64,000 nt of DNA from Pseudomonas guineae (GTDB lineage: Bacteria > Pseudomonadota > Gammaproteobacteria > Pseudomonadales > Pseudomonadaceae). Below, in pieces: positions 27,326 through 36,041 of this stretch (position 1 is the stretch's first letter; each line of letters opens with the position of its first letter). The notes under the pieces are model-generated. The model was not told the origin of the DNA and ran no database searches. It saw only the letters and a list, made by a program, of their open reading frames with translations. Location: NCBI RefSeq assembly GCF_900113745.1, contig NZ_FOQL01000003.1, forward strand, positions 186,001 through 250,000, read 5' to 3'. The position numbers were made by a program, and so were the translations under genes.

Positions 27326-28699
27326 ATGGAACAGGCCACCCCCACACTGGAAGAGCTACAACAGCTCATTCAGATGTCTAACACCATCAATATGGAAATA
27401 TTTTATTGGTGGTGTATCGCCTTGATGATGGTGATCCACGCTGGATTTCTATCCTATGAAATTGGCGCATCACGCCTGAAAAACGCCCTGACCGCGGGTG
27501 TCAAAAACATTCTGGCGTTCGCCTTTATTGTGCCGACGTTCTTTTTCTTCGGCTGGTGGATCTACAACGGCTTTTCCGGTGGACTGATCCCTGACCTAGA
27601 CGGTGCCGCCGCCAGCTTGCCGTGGGCCAGCAGCATGGGACCGAACATCACTGACAACGCCACCGGTATTTTCTGGGCCGCTTTTGTCCTGTTCGCCGCC
27701 ACCACGGCATCGATCATGTCCGGTGCGCTTATCGAGCGTACACGGATGAGTGCGTTTATCGTATTAGCCATCATTCTGGGCTCCGGCGTCTGGATCCTGG
27801 GGGCCGCGTGGAGTTGGCATCCAGCCGGCTGGCTGACCACCGAGTGGGGCTTCCATGACGTCGGTGCTGCCGGCTGCGTGCACACCATCGCCGGTTTCTT
27901 CACCCTAGGTGTGGTGATGAACGTAGGTGCCCGTATTGGTCGCTTCAATGCCGATGGCAGTTCGAATAACATCGTTGGTCACAGCATGCCGATGAGCGTG
28001 ATTGGCCTGATGCTGGTTATCGTCGGTTTCTTCGGCTTCCTCGGTGGTTGCATCATCTATAACGGCGGCGGTCAGTGGACCAACATCTACGGTCAGCCAG
28101 CTACCCTCTCGGCATTTGCCTTCAACACCTTGATGGGTTTTTCCGGCGGTTTGATCGGTGCTTACCTGACCACTCGCGAGCCTTTCTGGATGATGTCTGG
28201 TGGACTGATCGGCATCGTTTCCGTGGCTCCAGGTCTGGACGTTTACTACCCGCCACTGGCCTTTGTTATTGGTATGGGGGTTGCCGCTGCCGCGCCGCTG
28301 GTGCACAAGTTCTTGGGCAAGCGTGGTATCGATGATGCCGTTGGCGCATTCGCCGTCCATGGCTTCGGTGGCTTTGCCGGCTTGGTGCTCAGCGGTATTT
28401 TCATCGCGGGCTACCCGAACGTGATCGAAGGCTCCCCCGCCGTCAACTTCCTCGGCCAAACCGGTGGCGCAATCGTACTGGCTGCACTGGGCTTCATCCC
28501 TGGCTATTTCATCTCGCTGCTGATGAAGAAAATGGGCGTTCTGCGCGTACCTGCGCATGCTGAAGAACGTGGCCTGGACCTGGTAGAAGTACCGGCTCAA
28601 GCCTATCCAGAATGGGCCATCACGGGTGCGAGCATCACCACTGTGTCGGAGAGCGAAGTGCGCCCTAATACGATCATTGGTGAAACTAAACCTGCGTGA
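27326..28699 (+). CDS. amt: Ammonium/methylammonium transporter (Amt family)
   Basis: A 457-residue, 11-segment Amt protein. Family marks include the AAWSWHPAGWLTTEWGFHDV stretch, DVGAAGCVHTIAGFFTLGV with the first pore His and AVHGFGGFAGLVLSGIF with the second. Amt trimers move ammonium or methylammonium across the inner membrane. Sequence cannot distinguish the two, but the position inside a methylated-amine island suggests methylammonium or a recapture role. A sigma-54 site precedes it. No glnK gene is adjacent. Confidence 0.93.
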   Translation: MEQATPTLEELQQLIQMSNTINMEIFYWWCIALMMVIHAGFLSYEIGASRLKNALTAGVKNILAFAFIVPTFFFFGWWIYNGFSGGLIPDLDGAAASLPWASSMGPNITDNATGIFWAAFVLFAATTASIMSGALIERTRMSAFIVLAIILGSGVWILGAAWSWHPAGWLTTEWGFHDVGAAGCVHTIAGFFTLGVVMNVGARIGRFNADGSSNNIVGHSMPMSVIGLMLVIVGFFGFLGGCIIYNGGGQWTNIYGQPATLSAFAFNTLMGFSGGLIGAYLTTREPFWMMSGGLIGIVSVAPGLDVYYPPLAFVIGMGVAAAAPLVHKFLGKRGIDDAVGAFAVHGFGGFAGLVLSGIFIAGYPNVIEGSPAVNFLGQTGGAIVLAALGFIPGYFISLLMKKMGVLRVPAHAEERGLDLVEVPAQAYPEWAITGASITTVSESEVRPNTIIGETKPA

Positions 28700-28710
28700 G
28701 TTTGAACCCC

Positions 28711-28737
28711 GTCACTCGGTATTTACGACCGGGTGAC
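28711..28737 (+). other. Hairpin between amt and the small membrane-protein gene
   Basis: GTCACTCGGT and ACCGGGTGAC can pair with one mismatch around a 7-nt loop. No T-run follows, so it is more likely an mRNA processing or stability element than a terminator. Confidence 0.5.
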
Positions 28738-28756
28738 ACCATCTAGGAGAAATGTC

Positions 28757-28930
28757 ATGAGCAGTCCAATAAGCAGCTGGGAAGGTGCCAGCACCGTCTT
28801 CACTTTCGCCGACAAGCCAATGGTTTTGGGCTTCATCCTCGTCGTAGCCGTTGCCCTAACGATCTTCGCCATTTACGCCACCGTGCGTCACGAGCAGGTC
28901 AGCTATAAAAGCCCGATGATCAAGAAGTAA
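28757..28930 (+). CDS. Small single-span membrane protein linked to amt
   Basis: A 57-residue protein with one hydrophobic segment (residues about 21-44, MVLGFILVVAVALTIFAIYA) and a basic C-terminal tail ending MIKK. AGGAG seven bases before the ATG supports it. I do not recognise a named family. It starts 57 bp after amt and is followed by a strong hairpin, so it is probably co-transcribed with amt and could be an accessory peptide of the transporter; that is inference. Confidence 0.7.
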   Translation: MSSPISSWEGASTVFTFADKPMVLGFILVVAVALTIFAIYATVRHEQVSYKSPMIKK

Positions 28931-28935
28931 GTTCA

Positions 28936-28967
28936 GCCGTCCGCCGCCCTACGGGGCGTCGGACGGC
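28936..28967. other. Strong GC-rich hairpin
   Basis: GCCGTCCG pairs with CGGACGGC, then, after a C/T mismatch, CGCCC pairs with GGGCG around a short loop. There is no T-run, so it may mark an mRNA 3' end or a processing site after the amt-linked small gene. Confidence 0.6.
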
Positions 28968-28979
28968 CTGGAGTCAGCC

Positions 28980-29624
28980 ATGTTTAGCCCAATTTTCTGT
29001 TTACTCACACCTCCCAACCTTGGCCTTAAGGCCATCGCATTCAGCCTGCACTCACTGAGTAATCTGCACTACAGCAATACGTTGCAGGTCAGCCTGGCGC
29101 GGTTGCGAAATCAACTAAACCTCCGGCACAGCCAACGGCAGATGGCGGGTTTCACTGCATTACGCTTGCGTATGGGCCGTTCGCCCAAACGTTTTCCAGC
29201 GTCGCCGCAGGCCCTACTCGACCAGTACCAACGTCACTCTTGCCTACGGCCAATCTCACCGATCGTCGATCTTTATAATCAATGGTCATTGAACAGTGGC
29301 CTATCGATTGGCGCCCATGATTTACGGCATCTACAGCTGCCGGCCAGCTTGACCCTAACCCAGGGCGGTGAATGCTTTCAGGCACTGGGCAGCCAAACCG
29401 GCCATCCCCTACCTACTGGCGAATACGCCTACATAGACGCCCAAGGCCAGGTGCTTTGCCGCATGGAATACCGTCAATGTGCGGCCACCGCCTTAGATGA
29501 AACGAGCGACTCCGCCCTGTTTATCGTCCAGGGCCATCCCGACACCGACCCGCAATACCTGCAGCAGGTCGCTGCTGGTCTCAAAAACGATCTGATGCGC
29601 TGCTGCGCCAGCCGGGCGGCCTGA
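28980..29624 (+). CDS. Stand-alone B3/B4-domain protein (PheRS-beta editing-domain-like)
   Basis: The 214-residue protein resembles the B3/B4 editing domain of phenylalanyl-tRNA synthetase beta. The marks are ALRLRMGRSPKRFPASPQAL, then ISPIVDLYNQWSLNSGLSIG followed by AHDLRHLQL, and a central GEYAYIDAQGQVLCRMEYRQ strand. Free-standing B3/B4 proteins occur in many bacteria and their role is not settled; some may edit mis-charged tRNA or bind amino acids. It lies between amt and an SMR exporter, with no synthetase nearby. GGAG lies 7 bases before the ATG. Confidence 0.75.
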   Translation: MFSPIFCLLTPPNLGLKAIAFSLHSLSNLHYSNTLQVSLARLRNQLNLRHSQRQMAGFTALRLRMGRSPKRFPASPQALLDQYQRHSCLRPISPIVDLYNQWSLNSGLSIGAHDLRHLQLPASLTLTQGGECFQALGSQTGHPLPTGEYAYIDAQGQVLCRMEYRQCAATALDETSDSALFIVQGHPDTDPQYLQQVAAGLKNDLMRCCASRAA

Positions 29625-29813
29625 CGTCCGAAGCGTTATCCCGCCATTGGGTAATTAACGTTATTGGCAGGTACTTACGGCGTTCACGCCCACCTTCAGG
29701 GCCAGAATAATGGCCAATTTTTCACAACTGCACTCCAGTGACGCAAAGGCGAAACCGGCTGCGGGCCATGCGCTATGCACGACCCGCAGCCGGCGGCTAT
29801 TGCATTAGGTTGT

Positions 29814-30155
29814 TCAGACCACCGTTGTCGTGCTGACGAGCTTGAGCCCCACCACACCCGCGATGATCAGGCCCAAACAGCCCAAACGCGCCAACTGGGC
29901 AGGCTCATTGAGCACCGCGATGCCATAGATCGCCGTACCCAATGCACCGATGCCAACCCATACCGCATAGGCTGTTCCTACCGGCAGGGTGCGCACCGCG
30001 AGCGACAGCAGGTACAGACTGATAACGATGAATAGCCCGCAGTAAAGGCTGGGCCACAGGCGGGTGAAGCCTTCAGTTCGCGGGATTGCTGCGGCGTACA
30101 TCACCTCGCAAACGCCGGCCGCCAGCAAGACCATCCATGCACCATAAGTAGTCAT
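29814..30155 (-). CDS. Small multidrug resistance (SMR) family exporter
   Basis: A 113-residue protein with four membrane helices and the SMR membrane Glu in AAGVCEVMYAAAIPRTEGFT. GTAYAVWVGIGALGTAIYG is the conserved helix-3 GxxG-containing stretch. The sequence is nearer the SugE/Gdx (guanidinium) branch than to EmrE, judged by eye. The RBS AAGGAGC fixes the start at 30155. In this island it could export cationic amines, but no guanidine riboswitch is evident upstream. Confidence 0.85.
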   Translation of the reverse strand: MTTYGAWMVLLAAGVCEVMYAAAIPRTEGFTRLWPSLYCGLFIVISLYLLSLAVRTLPVGTAYAVWVGIGALGTAIYGIAVLNEPAQLARLGCLGLIIAGVVGLKLVSTTTVV

Positions 30156-30233
30156 ATAAGCTCCTTTATATAAAACGGGATCACGCAGTGAGCAGAGCTT
30201 CATGCACCTCGCTCAGCGAAATAATCGCTATGC

Positions 30234-30258
30234 AAAAAAAGGCCCACCGAAGCGGGCC
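30234..30258 (-). terminator. Rho-independent terminator of the mgs/gmaS operon
   Basis: On the minus strand GGCCCGC-TTCG-GTGGGCC is followed by seven T. It lies 66 bp past the mgsC stop codon, so it should end the gmaS-mgsA-mgsB-mgsC transcript. Confidence 0.9.
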
Positions 30259-30323
30259 CTTTTGATAATCGATCGCAGCGGTGTTGGCACACTGCGAATC
30301 GGCCTAACACTGCAGATCAGCGG

Positions 30324-31661
30324 CTAGTAACCCTTACCCGGAATCCAGCTGGTACCCGCCAACGGGACACGGGCCATCGCCGCAGACTCTACGGTTAACG
30401 CAACCAGATCCTCAGGATCGAGGTTGTGCAGGTGCGACTTGCCGCAGGCGCGAGCCATGGTCTGGGCTTCCAGCACCAGCACGCGCAGGTAGTTAGCCAG
30501 GCGACGACCGCCCTCGATCGGATCCAGACGCTTAGACAGCTCCGGGTCCTGGGTGGTGATACCCGCTGGGTCACGACCGTTCTGCCAGTCGTCATAGAAA
30601 CCGGCAGCCGAGCCGATCTTCTTCAACTCCTCGTCCAAACGCGGATGGTTGTCGCCCAGGGCGATCAACGCCGCTGTACCGATGGCTACAGCATCAGCAC
30701 CTAAGGCCATGGCCTTGGCCACGTCGGCACCGTTGCGGATGCCGCCGGAGACAATCAGCTGCACCTTACGGTGCATGCCCATTTCCTGTAGAGCCTGCAC
30801 CGCCTGTGGGATGGCCGGCAGGATAGGAATACCGACGTGCTCAATGAACACTTCCTGGGTCGCCGCAGTACCGCCCTGCATGCCGTCGAGGACGATCACA
30901 TCAGCACCGGCCTTAACGGCCAGCTTGACGTCGTAGTACGGGCGGCTAGCGCCGATCTTCACGTAAATCGGTTTTTCCCAATCGGTGATCTCGCGGATCT
31001 CGGCGATCTTGATCGCCAGGTCATCCGGGCCGGTCCAGTCGGGATGACGGCAGGCGCTGCGCTGATCAACGCCAATCGGCAAGGTACGCATGCCGGCTAC
31101 ACGCTCAGTGACTTTCATGCCCAGCAGCATGCCGCCGCCGCCCGGCTTGGCGCCCTGACCGAGGACGATCTCGATGGCATCGGCCTTGCGCAGGTCATCC
31201 GGATTCATACCGTAGCGCGATGGCAGGTACTGATACACCAGGTGCTGCGACTGACCGCGCTCTTCCGGGGTCATGCCGCCGTCACCGGTGGTGGTGCTGG
31301 TACCGGCGATGCTAGCGCCGCGGCCCAGGGCTTCTTTGGCGTTGGCCGACAGTGCGCCGAAGCTCATACCGGCGATGGTTACCGGGATCTTCAGGTGCAG
31401 CGGCTTCTTGGCAAAGCGGTTGCCGAGAATTACATCGGTGCCGCACTTCTCGCGGTAGCCTTCAAGCGGATAGCGCGACACGCTGGCGCCGAGCAGCAGC
31501 AGGTCATCGAAGTGCGGCAGCTTACGCTTGGTGCCACCACCCCGGATGTCGTAGATGCCGGTTTCGGCAGCACGCTGAATTTCCTGGATCGTCAGGCGGT
31601 CGAAAGTCGCGGACTCGCGCAGCACGGGTGGGGCTGCTTTCTGGGTAATTTGGACGCTCAT
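30324..31661 (-). CDS. mgsC: N-methylglutamate synthase subunit C (FMN glutamate-synthase-like domain)
   Basis: The 445-residue protein is the FMN/Fe-S central domain of glutamate synthase: VTIAGMSFGALSANAKEALG, GQGAKPGGGGMLLGMKV, DVIVLDGMQGGTAATQEVFI and VSGGIRNGADVAKAMALGAD. In N-methylglutamate synthase the three GltB domains are separate proteins (MgsA, B, C). This subunit joins methylamine released from gamma-glutamylmethylamide to a 2-oxoglutarate-derived unit. It is the last gene of the operon and follows mgsB by 15 bp. Confidence 0.9.
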   Translation of the reverse strand: MSVQITQKAAPPVLRESATFDRLTIQEIQRAAETGIYDIRGGGTKRKLPHFDDLLLLGASVSRYPLEGYREKCGTDVILGNRFAKKPLHLKIPVTIAGMSFGALSANAKEALGRGASIAGTSTTTGDGGMTPEERGQSQHLVYQYLPSRYGMNPDDLRKADAIEIVLGQGAKPGGGGMLLGMKVTERVAGMRTLPIGVDQRSACRHPDWTGPDDLAIKIAEIREITDWEKPIYVKIGASRPYYDVKLAVKAGADVIVLDGMQGGTAATQEVFIEHVGIPILPAIPQAVQALQEMGMHRKVQLIVSGGIRNGADVAKAMALGADAVAIGTAALIALGDNHPRLDEELKKIGSAAGFYDDWQNGRDPAGITTQDPELSKRLDPIEGGRRLANYLRVLVLEAQTMARACGKSHLHNLDPEDLVALTVESAAMARVPLAGTSWIPGKGY

Positions 31662-31676
31662 GTTCTTGCTCCTGGA

Positions 31677-32360
31677 TCAGTACGCGGAGGCGTTATCGAC
31701 TTTGAAGTTGTACAGCTGACGGGCTGAGCCATAGCGCTTAAAGTCCGCCGCTTTTTGGTTGAAACCGGCACGATCAAGCAGCGCCTGTAGCTCCTCGATA
31801 TGCTCGGCACGCATCTCTTTGGCGATGCAGTCCGAACCCAAGGATTCAACCGTGCCCTTAACGTAGATACGTGTCTCGTACAGCGAATCGCCCAGCGCAT
31901 CGCCGGCGTCACCGCAGACCACTAAACGGCCGGCCTGACCCATAAAGCAGCTCATGTGGCCGATGCTGCCGCCGACGACGATGTCGACGCCTTTCATGGA
32001 GATGCCGCAACGCGCACCGGCATCGCCCTCGATAACCAGCAGACCGCCGTGAGCGGTAGCACCGGCCGCTTGCGAAGCGCTGCCTTTAACACGAACGTAA
32101 CCAGACATCATGTTCTCGGCGCAGCCTACGCCGACGTTGCCATGCACGGTGATCGAGGCTTTCTGGTTCATGCCTGCGCAGTAATAGCCGGCATGTCCTT
32201 GGATATCGACGGACACCGCTTCATTGACGCCCACCGCTAGGTTGTGCGCGCCATTGGGATGAGTGACCACCCACTCGCGCTCTTCGAGTTGCTTGACCTG
32301 ATCGTGCAGGGCCTGATTGAGGTCACGCACGGTGGCGTTGGATAGATCGATAGTTTTCAT
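31677..32360 (-). CDS. mgsB: N-methylglutamate synthase subunit B (GXGXG domain)
   Basis: A 227-residue beta-helix of the GltB C-terminal type with repeated Gly-rich turns such as VHGNVGVGCAENMMSGYVRV, GGLLVIEGDAGARCGISMKG and VGGSIGHMSCFMGQAGRLVV. It structures the N-methylglutamate synthase complex. GGAGCTC before the ATG at 32360 is used instead of an upstream start that would run into mgsA. It lies 11 bp after mgsA. Confidence 0.9.
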   Translation of the reverse strand: MKTIDLSNATVRDLNQALHDQVKQLEEREWVVTHPNGAHNLAVGVNEAVSVDIQGHAGYYCAGMNQKASITVHGNVGVGCAENMMSGYVRVKGSASQAAGATAHGGLLVIEGDAGARCGISMKGVDIVVGGSIGHMSCFMGQAGRLVVCGDAGDALGDSLYETRIYVKGTVESLGSDCIAKEMRAEHIEELQALLDRAGFNQKAADFKRYGSARQLYNFKVDNASAY

Positions 32361-32371
32361 GTGTGAGCTCC

Positions 32372-33277
32372 TTAAGCCGGCGCGCGTTCCCAGATGTACA
32401 TGGTGGCGGGAATGGGTTCCCATACTTTGGCGTTCTCGATGCCTGGCAGGCTGGACAGCGCCTGATACTCCGAGGCCATGGCCACGTAGTCATCGGTTTC
32501 GGCGAGGATCGCCGGCTTGCAGGCAATCGGATCGCGGATCACGGCAAAGCCGTTGCGAGTGCCGATGGCGAAGGTGAAGAAACCGTCCAGTGCTTCAAGG
32601 GAGCTGTCCAGCGCGGTCTTCAACGAGTCGCCCTGCTGCAGGCGCCAGGCCAGATAACCGGCAGCGACTTCGGTATCGTTTTCGGTGTCGAAGTTGATGC
32701 CTTCGCGGCGCAGTTCCTGACGCAAACGGAAGTGGTTGGACAGCGAGCCGTTATGCACCAGGCACAGGTCGGCACCGGTAGAGAACGGGTGGCTGCCTTC
32801 CATGGTCACCGCACTCTCAGTGGCCATACGGGTGTGACCAATGATGTGGCTGCCCTGCATATTTTTAAGACCGAAGCGCTCGGAGATTTCCTTCGGCAGG
32901 CCCATGCCCTTGAGGATCTCAATGCTTTTACCCGCGCTCATGATGCGTATCGTTGGCGCCAGCTCAGCCAAGGCAGCGCGCACGGTGGCTTCTCCAGCCT
33001 TGATTTTCAGTACGATGGCGCTGGCGTTCTGGAACCAATCCAGCGCTGCACCTAACGTGCCTTCTAGAGCTGCAACCAGCGCCTTGAAATCATAGTCTTC
33101 AGTGGTGGCTTGCAAGGTCAGCTTGACCCAGCCGTCAGGGACCTCATCACCATAAATGGCGAAGCCGGCACTGTCGGGGCCACGATCAGTCATCGCCTCG
33201 AGCATCGGCTCGAACAACGCACCCAACTGAGACTCGAGCGCCGGATTTTTCAGGTAAAGACCAACAATTCCACACAT
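32372..33277 (-). CDS. mgsA: N-methylglutamate synthase subunit A (class II glutamine amidotransferase domain)
   Basis: A 301-residue Ntn-type amidotransferase. The product must begin MCGIVGLYLK, because Cys2 is the nucleophile after Met removal, so the start at 33277 is chosen over a site two codons upstream; GGAG precedes it. Other family stretches are IIGHTRMATESAVTMEGSHP, LVHNGSLSNHFRLRQELRRE and DTEVAAGYLA. In this complex it should hydrolyse gamma-glutamylmethylamide and channel methylamine to MgsC. Confidence 0.92.
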   Translation of the reverse strand: MCGIVGLYLKNPALESQLGALFEPMLEAMTDRGPDSAGFAIYGDEVPDGWVKLTLQATTEDYDFKALVAALEGTLGAALDWFQNASAIVLKIKAGEATVRAALAELAPTIRIMSAGKSIEILKGMGLPKEISERFGLKNMQGSHIIGHTRMATESAVTMEGSHPFSTGADLCLVHNGSLSNHFRLRQELRREGINFDTENDTEVAAGYLAWRLQQGDSLKTALDSSLEALDGFFTFAIGTRNGFAVIRDPIACKPAILAETDDYVAMASEYQALSSLPGIENAKVWEPIPATMYIWERAPA

Positions 33278-33349
33278 AGTCAAAACTCCACGGCAGAAGA
33301 CGGCCCACCCATTTCGCAGGCCGTCGAAAACAGTTAATAGATCAAATGA

Positions 33350-34684
33350 TCAGAAAAATTCGGTGTAGCGCTTCAGTTCCCAATCAGAAACGTGACGGCT
33401 GTACTCCACCCATTCCATGCGCTTTAGCTTGATGAACTCATCAACAATCCCGGGGCCCAGAACTTCGCGAAACAGCGGGTCAGCTTCCAGTGCGTCACAG
33501 GCTTCCTTAAGTGACTGCGGCAGCGTTTTAATACCGCGGGCAGCAATCTCCTCAAGGCTGAGCTTGTAGAGGTTCTCGTTGCAGACATTGTCGATTTCTA
33601 GCTTGCGGTCGATGCCGTCCAAACCGGCGGCGATGATTGCGGCTGTCACCAGGTAAGGGTTACAGCCTGCATCTGGTAAGCGGAACTCAAGTCGACCGTA
33701 GGGCACGCGCACCATGGCCGAGCGGTTGTTGGAGCCGAAGGCGATAAATGCAGGTGCCCACGTAGCGCCGGACAGTGAATTGCCGACCACCAAACGCTTG
33801 TAAGAATTAACCGTTGGTGCAGCAAAGGCACACAACGCCGGCCCATGTGCCAGGAGACCTGCAGCGAAGTGGTAGGCCATTTTCGATAAGCCCATGCCAC
33901 TTGGATCGCTGGCGTCATGGAACATATTTTTGTTCGTGTCGCTGCTGATCGACAGATGGAAGTGCATGCCGTTACCGGCGCGCTTAGGGTCCGGTTTGGG
34001 CATGAACGAGCAAATCATGCCCATATCGTTGGCGATCTCGCCGGCGGCCATGCGGAAGAAGGTGAAGCGGTCAGCCGACTCCAAGGCATCGCTGTAGGTG
34101 TAATTGATCTCGAACTGGCCGTTGGCGTCTTCATGATCAATTTGATAAATATCGAAACCTACCGGCTGCAGCGCCTCGGTCAAACGCTCCAGAAACTCGC
34201 GAGAGCGCGACAGGCCTTTATAGTCGTAGCAAGGCTTGTCCAAATTATCTGAACCATCAACCAGCTGCAGCTTGCCGTCGACGTCACGGCGGAACAGGCT
34301 GAACTCGGGCTCAAGCCCGGTATTCAAGGTCCAGCCTTTATCGCTCAAACGCGCGACTTGTTGTTGCAGTACGTAGCGGCTGTCATACGGATGCGGCTTG
34401 CCTTCGACATGACCCACGCACACCACGCGACCATAACCAGGCTGCCAAGGGACAGGGGTTAATGTGGACAGGTCGCCACGCGCCATAAAGTCCGGGCCAT
34501 GAGGCTCCATCCCCATGCCACAGATAGCAAAGCCCGCAAAACCGGCCCCTTCTTCAGCCACAGTCATGAGGCCGGAAACGGGGACAGACTTGGTCTTCGC
34601 TGCACCATGGATATCGACGAACTGGGCCAGCACATACTTGATGCCGTGCTGATCAATGAGCCGCTGCGTTTCAGATGGCAACAT
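33350..34684 (-). CDS. gmaS: Gamma-glutamylmethylamide synthetase (glutamine-synthetase family)
   Basis: The 444-residue protein has the glutamine synthetase catalytic fold: [13 protein letters not shown] near residue 120, [28 protein letters not shown] and [23 protein letters not shown] region with the substrate Arg. GmaS ligates methylamine to glutamate with ATP. Identification over true GlnA rests on the operon with mgsABC and on the shorter GmaS-like N-terminus ([20 protein letters not shown]). A sigma-54-like site lies upstream at 34870-34885. Confidence 0.9.
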   Translation of the reverse strand: MLPSETQRLIDQHGIKYVLAQFVDIHGAAKTKSVPVSGLMTVAEEGAGFAGFAICGMGMEPHGPDFMARGDLSTLTPVPWQPGYGRVVCVGHVEGKPHPYDSRYVLQQQVARLSDKGWTLNTGLEPEFSLFRRDVDGKLQLVDGSDNLDKPCYDYKGLSRSREFLERLTEALQPVGFDIYQIDHEDANGQFEINYTYSDALESADRFTFFRMAAGEIANDMGMICSFMPKPDPKRAGNGMHFHLSISSDTNKNMFHDASDPSGMGLSKMAYHFAAGLLAHGPALCAFAAPTVNSYKRLVVGNSLSGATWAPAFIAFGSNNRSAMVRVPYGRLEFRLPDAGCNPYLVTAAIIAAGLDGIDRKLEIDNVCNENLYKLSLEEIAARGIKTLPQSLKEACDALEADPLFREVLGPGIVDEFIKLKRMEWVEYSRHVSDWELKRYTEFF

Positions 34685-34844
34685 GAGATTTCACTCCTAA
34701 TTTAGAGGCAAAGCAGTTAAAGAGCGGCAGGTAAACGTGGGCACTTTGAAATGCCCGAACCGCTAAAAACCGGGAGAAGGCTGTTACTGCGAGAAGCAGT
34801 TGATTCGAGGAGGTCAGGCTCATATCGGTATGCTAATTCCATGA

Positions 34845-34869
34845 GGGAAACTTTATTTCCCTACAGGAA
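34845..34869. promoter_or_regulatory. Operator-like palindrome GGGAA-N7-TTCCC beside gmaS
   Basis: GGGAAACTTTATTTCCC (34845-34861) is followed four bases on by a third half-site GGAA (34866-34869). It overlaps the predicted start point of the gmaS transcript from the sigma-54-like site next to it. Confidence 0.65.
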
Positions 34870-34885
34870 TGCAATCACCTTGCCA
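34870..34885 (-). promoter_or_regulatory. Sigma-54-like promoter for gmaS-mgsABC
   Basis: On the minus strand TGGCAAGGTGATTGCA matches TGGCA-N6-TTGC with -24 GG and -12 GC correctly spaced, 186 bp upstream of gmaS. Only the last C of the -24 TGGCAC box is changed. Control by sigma-54 would fit nitrogen-source use. Confidence 0.7.
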
Positions 34886-34939
34886 GAATGCGTCGGCCAC
34901 TAAAAAAACACTGAGGAGCGGTCAGCCTTCTGTTTATAT

Positions 34940-34965
34940 GGGAATATACGTTTCCCAGAGGGAAA
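34940..34965. promoter_or_regulatory. Operator-like palindrome GGGAA-N7-TTCCC upstream of the XRE-cupin gene
   Basis: GGGAATATACGTTTCCC (34940-34956) followed by GGGAAA three bases on. Its spacing is the same as at 34845. It lies 96 bp upstream of the regulator gene start and could serve autoregulation. Confidence 0.65.
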
Positions 34966-35060
34966 GCTTGGGGGGTGGCCGAAGACTGAGATGCCTAGCT
35001 CGCACTTTCCTTGTGCAAAATTAAATTTCTTGAACCTAAATTGTGCAGGAATATCGCTCT

Positions 35061-35657
35061 ATGTCGAATGACACCCAACCCCGCCTTAGGCTGGAGCAAT
35101 ACTTGGGCATGCAGATCAAACGGCAGCGCCAGGAGCAGGAGCTGAAGCTGGCGGATGTGGCGCGCATCGCCAACATCAGTCAGGGCATGCTGAGTAAAAT
35201 TGAAAATGCCCAGGTGTCGACCAGCCTGGAGATTCTCAGCCGGCTTTGCGACGTGCTCGGCATGCCGATGTCAAAACTCTTCAGCCAGTACGACCAGCCT
35301 GACGGCAGTGCGCTGCTGGTAAAAGCCGGTGAAGGCCTTGAAGTAGTCCGCCGTGGCACAGAGAAGGGTCATACCTATCGGCTGCTTAACCATACGCGAG
35401 GGCCGAAGAAGAACTTCGAGGCCTATATGGTGAGCATGGATGACGCCAGTGAGGAGTTCCCCACCTTCGCCCACCCCGGCACCGAATTCCTGCACCTGCT
35501 GGAAGGTGAGTTGGTCTACCGTCACGGTAATCAGCTCTATCATATGCAGGCTGGGGACAGCCTGACTTTTGAGGGCGAAGTCCCGCACGGACCCGAGCAA
35601 TTGCTGCACGTCCCAATCCGCCTGCTCTCGATCATGAACTACAGTAAGGATTCATGA
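35061..35657 (+). CDS. XRE-family regulator with C-terminal cupin
   Basis: A 198-residue protein with an N-terminal HTH (residues about 16-70: IKRQRQEQELKLADVARIAN, then ISQGMLSKIENAQVSTSLEI) and a cupin domain (about 125-190: TFAHPGTEFLHLLEGELVYR, HMQAGDSLTFEGEVPHGPEQ). XRE-cupin proteins are ligand-controlled regulators of amine, polyamine or sugar genes. It is divergent to gmaS and has GGGAA-N7-TTCCC sites on both sides, so it is the leading candidate to bind them. The ATG at 35061 is preferred to a GTG at 35043 because AGGA lies between them. Confidence 0.9.
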   Translation: MSNDTQPRLRLEQYLGMQIKRQRQEQELKLADVARIANISQGMLSKIENAQVSTSLEILSRLCDVLGMPMSKLFSQYDQPDGSALLVKAGEGLEVVRRGTEKGHTYRLLNHTRGPKKNFEAYMVSMDDASEEFPTFAHPGTEFLHLLEGELVYRHGNQLYHMQAGDSLTFEGEVPHGPEQLLHVPIRLLSIMNYSKDS

Positions 35658-36041
35658 GCCATTCGGCTGTGACTGCATTACACAATCTACAAAGGCTGCA
35701 TCGCAGGCTCATGGCGCTTATCCCTATAAGCGCTGAGCTACCTCCTCCTTCGACGCCTCTGACCTCTGATACCCCCGCTGCAAAATGCTCTTCTCACCCT
35801 CGATCTCGTGCACCCCACCTTTGATGCCCTGAACAGCCTCACTGGCTAGACCAGCACCGGCAAAGTTTCCTGGCAGGATATAAATTTTCACAAAACGCTA
35901 GACCAGCAGGATTACTTCGCATATAAAAGCGCCAAGGGAAATTTATATTCCTTCCAGTTAAAAGCATTCACCTATAAAAAATACTTTCACCCACGTATTT
36001 ACGCTTTGAAATCAGCTGCCGCCCCCTATCGAGGACATGAC
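35658..36041. other. Intergenic region upstream of the second purU
   Basis: No gene is seen. It holds a hairpin (GCGCTTAT-CCCT-ATAAGCGC, 35714-35733) that may end the regulator transcript, a direct repeat of GCTAGACCAGCA (about 35844 and 35897) and an operator-like palindrome at 35936. Confidence 0.65.
35936..35951. promoter_or_regulatory. Operator-like palindrome upstream of purU copy 2
   Basis: GGGAAATTTATATTCC has the GGGAA-N7-TTCC pattern of the sites at 34845 and 34940. It lies 91 bp upstream of the purU-folD-mgd operon. Confidence 0.55.

Noticed and set aside
30156..30230. Guanidine riboswitch before the SMR gene
   Set aside because: No paired hairpins with ACGR loops or ykkC-like core could be found.
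30837..31727. 296-residue plus-strand frame opposite mgsC
   Set aside because: Antisense shadow of mgsC; composition is that of a complementary strand and no motif is seen.
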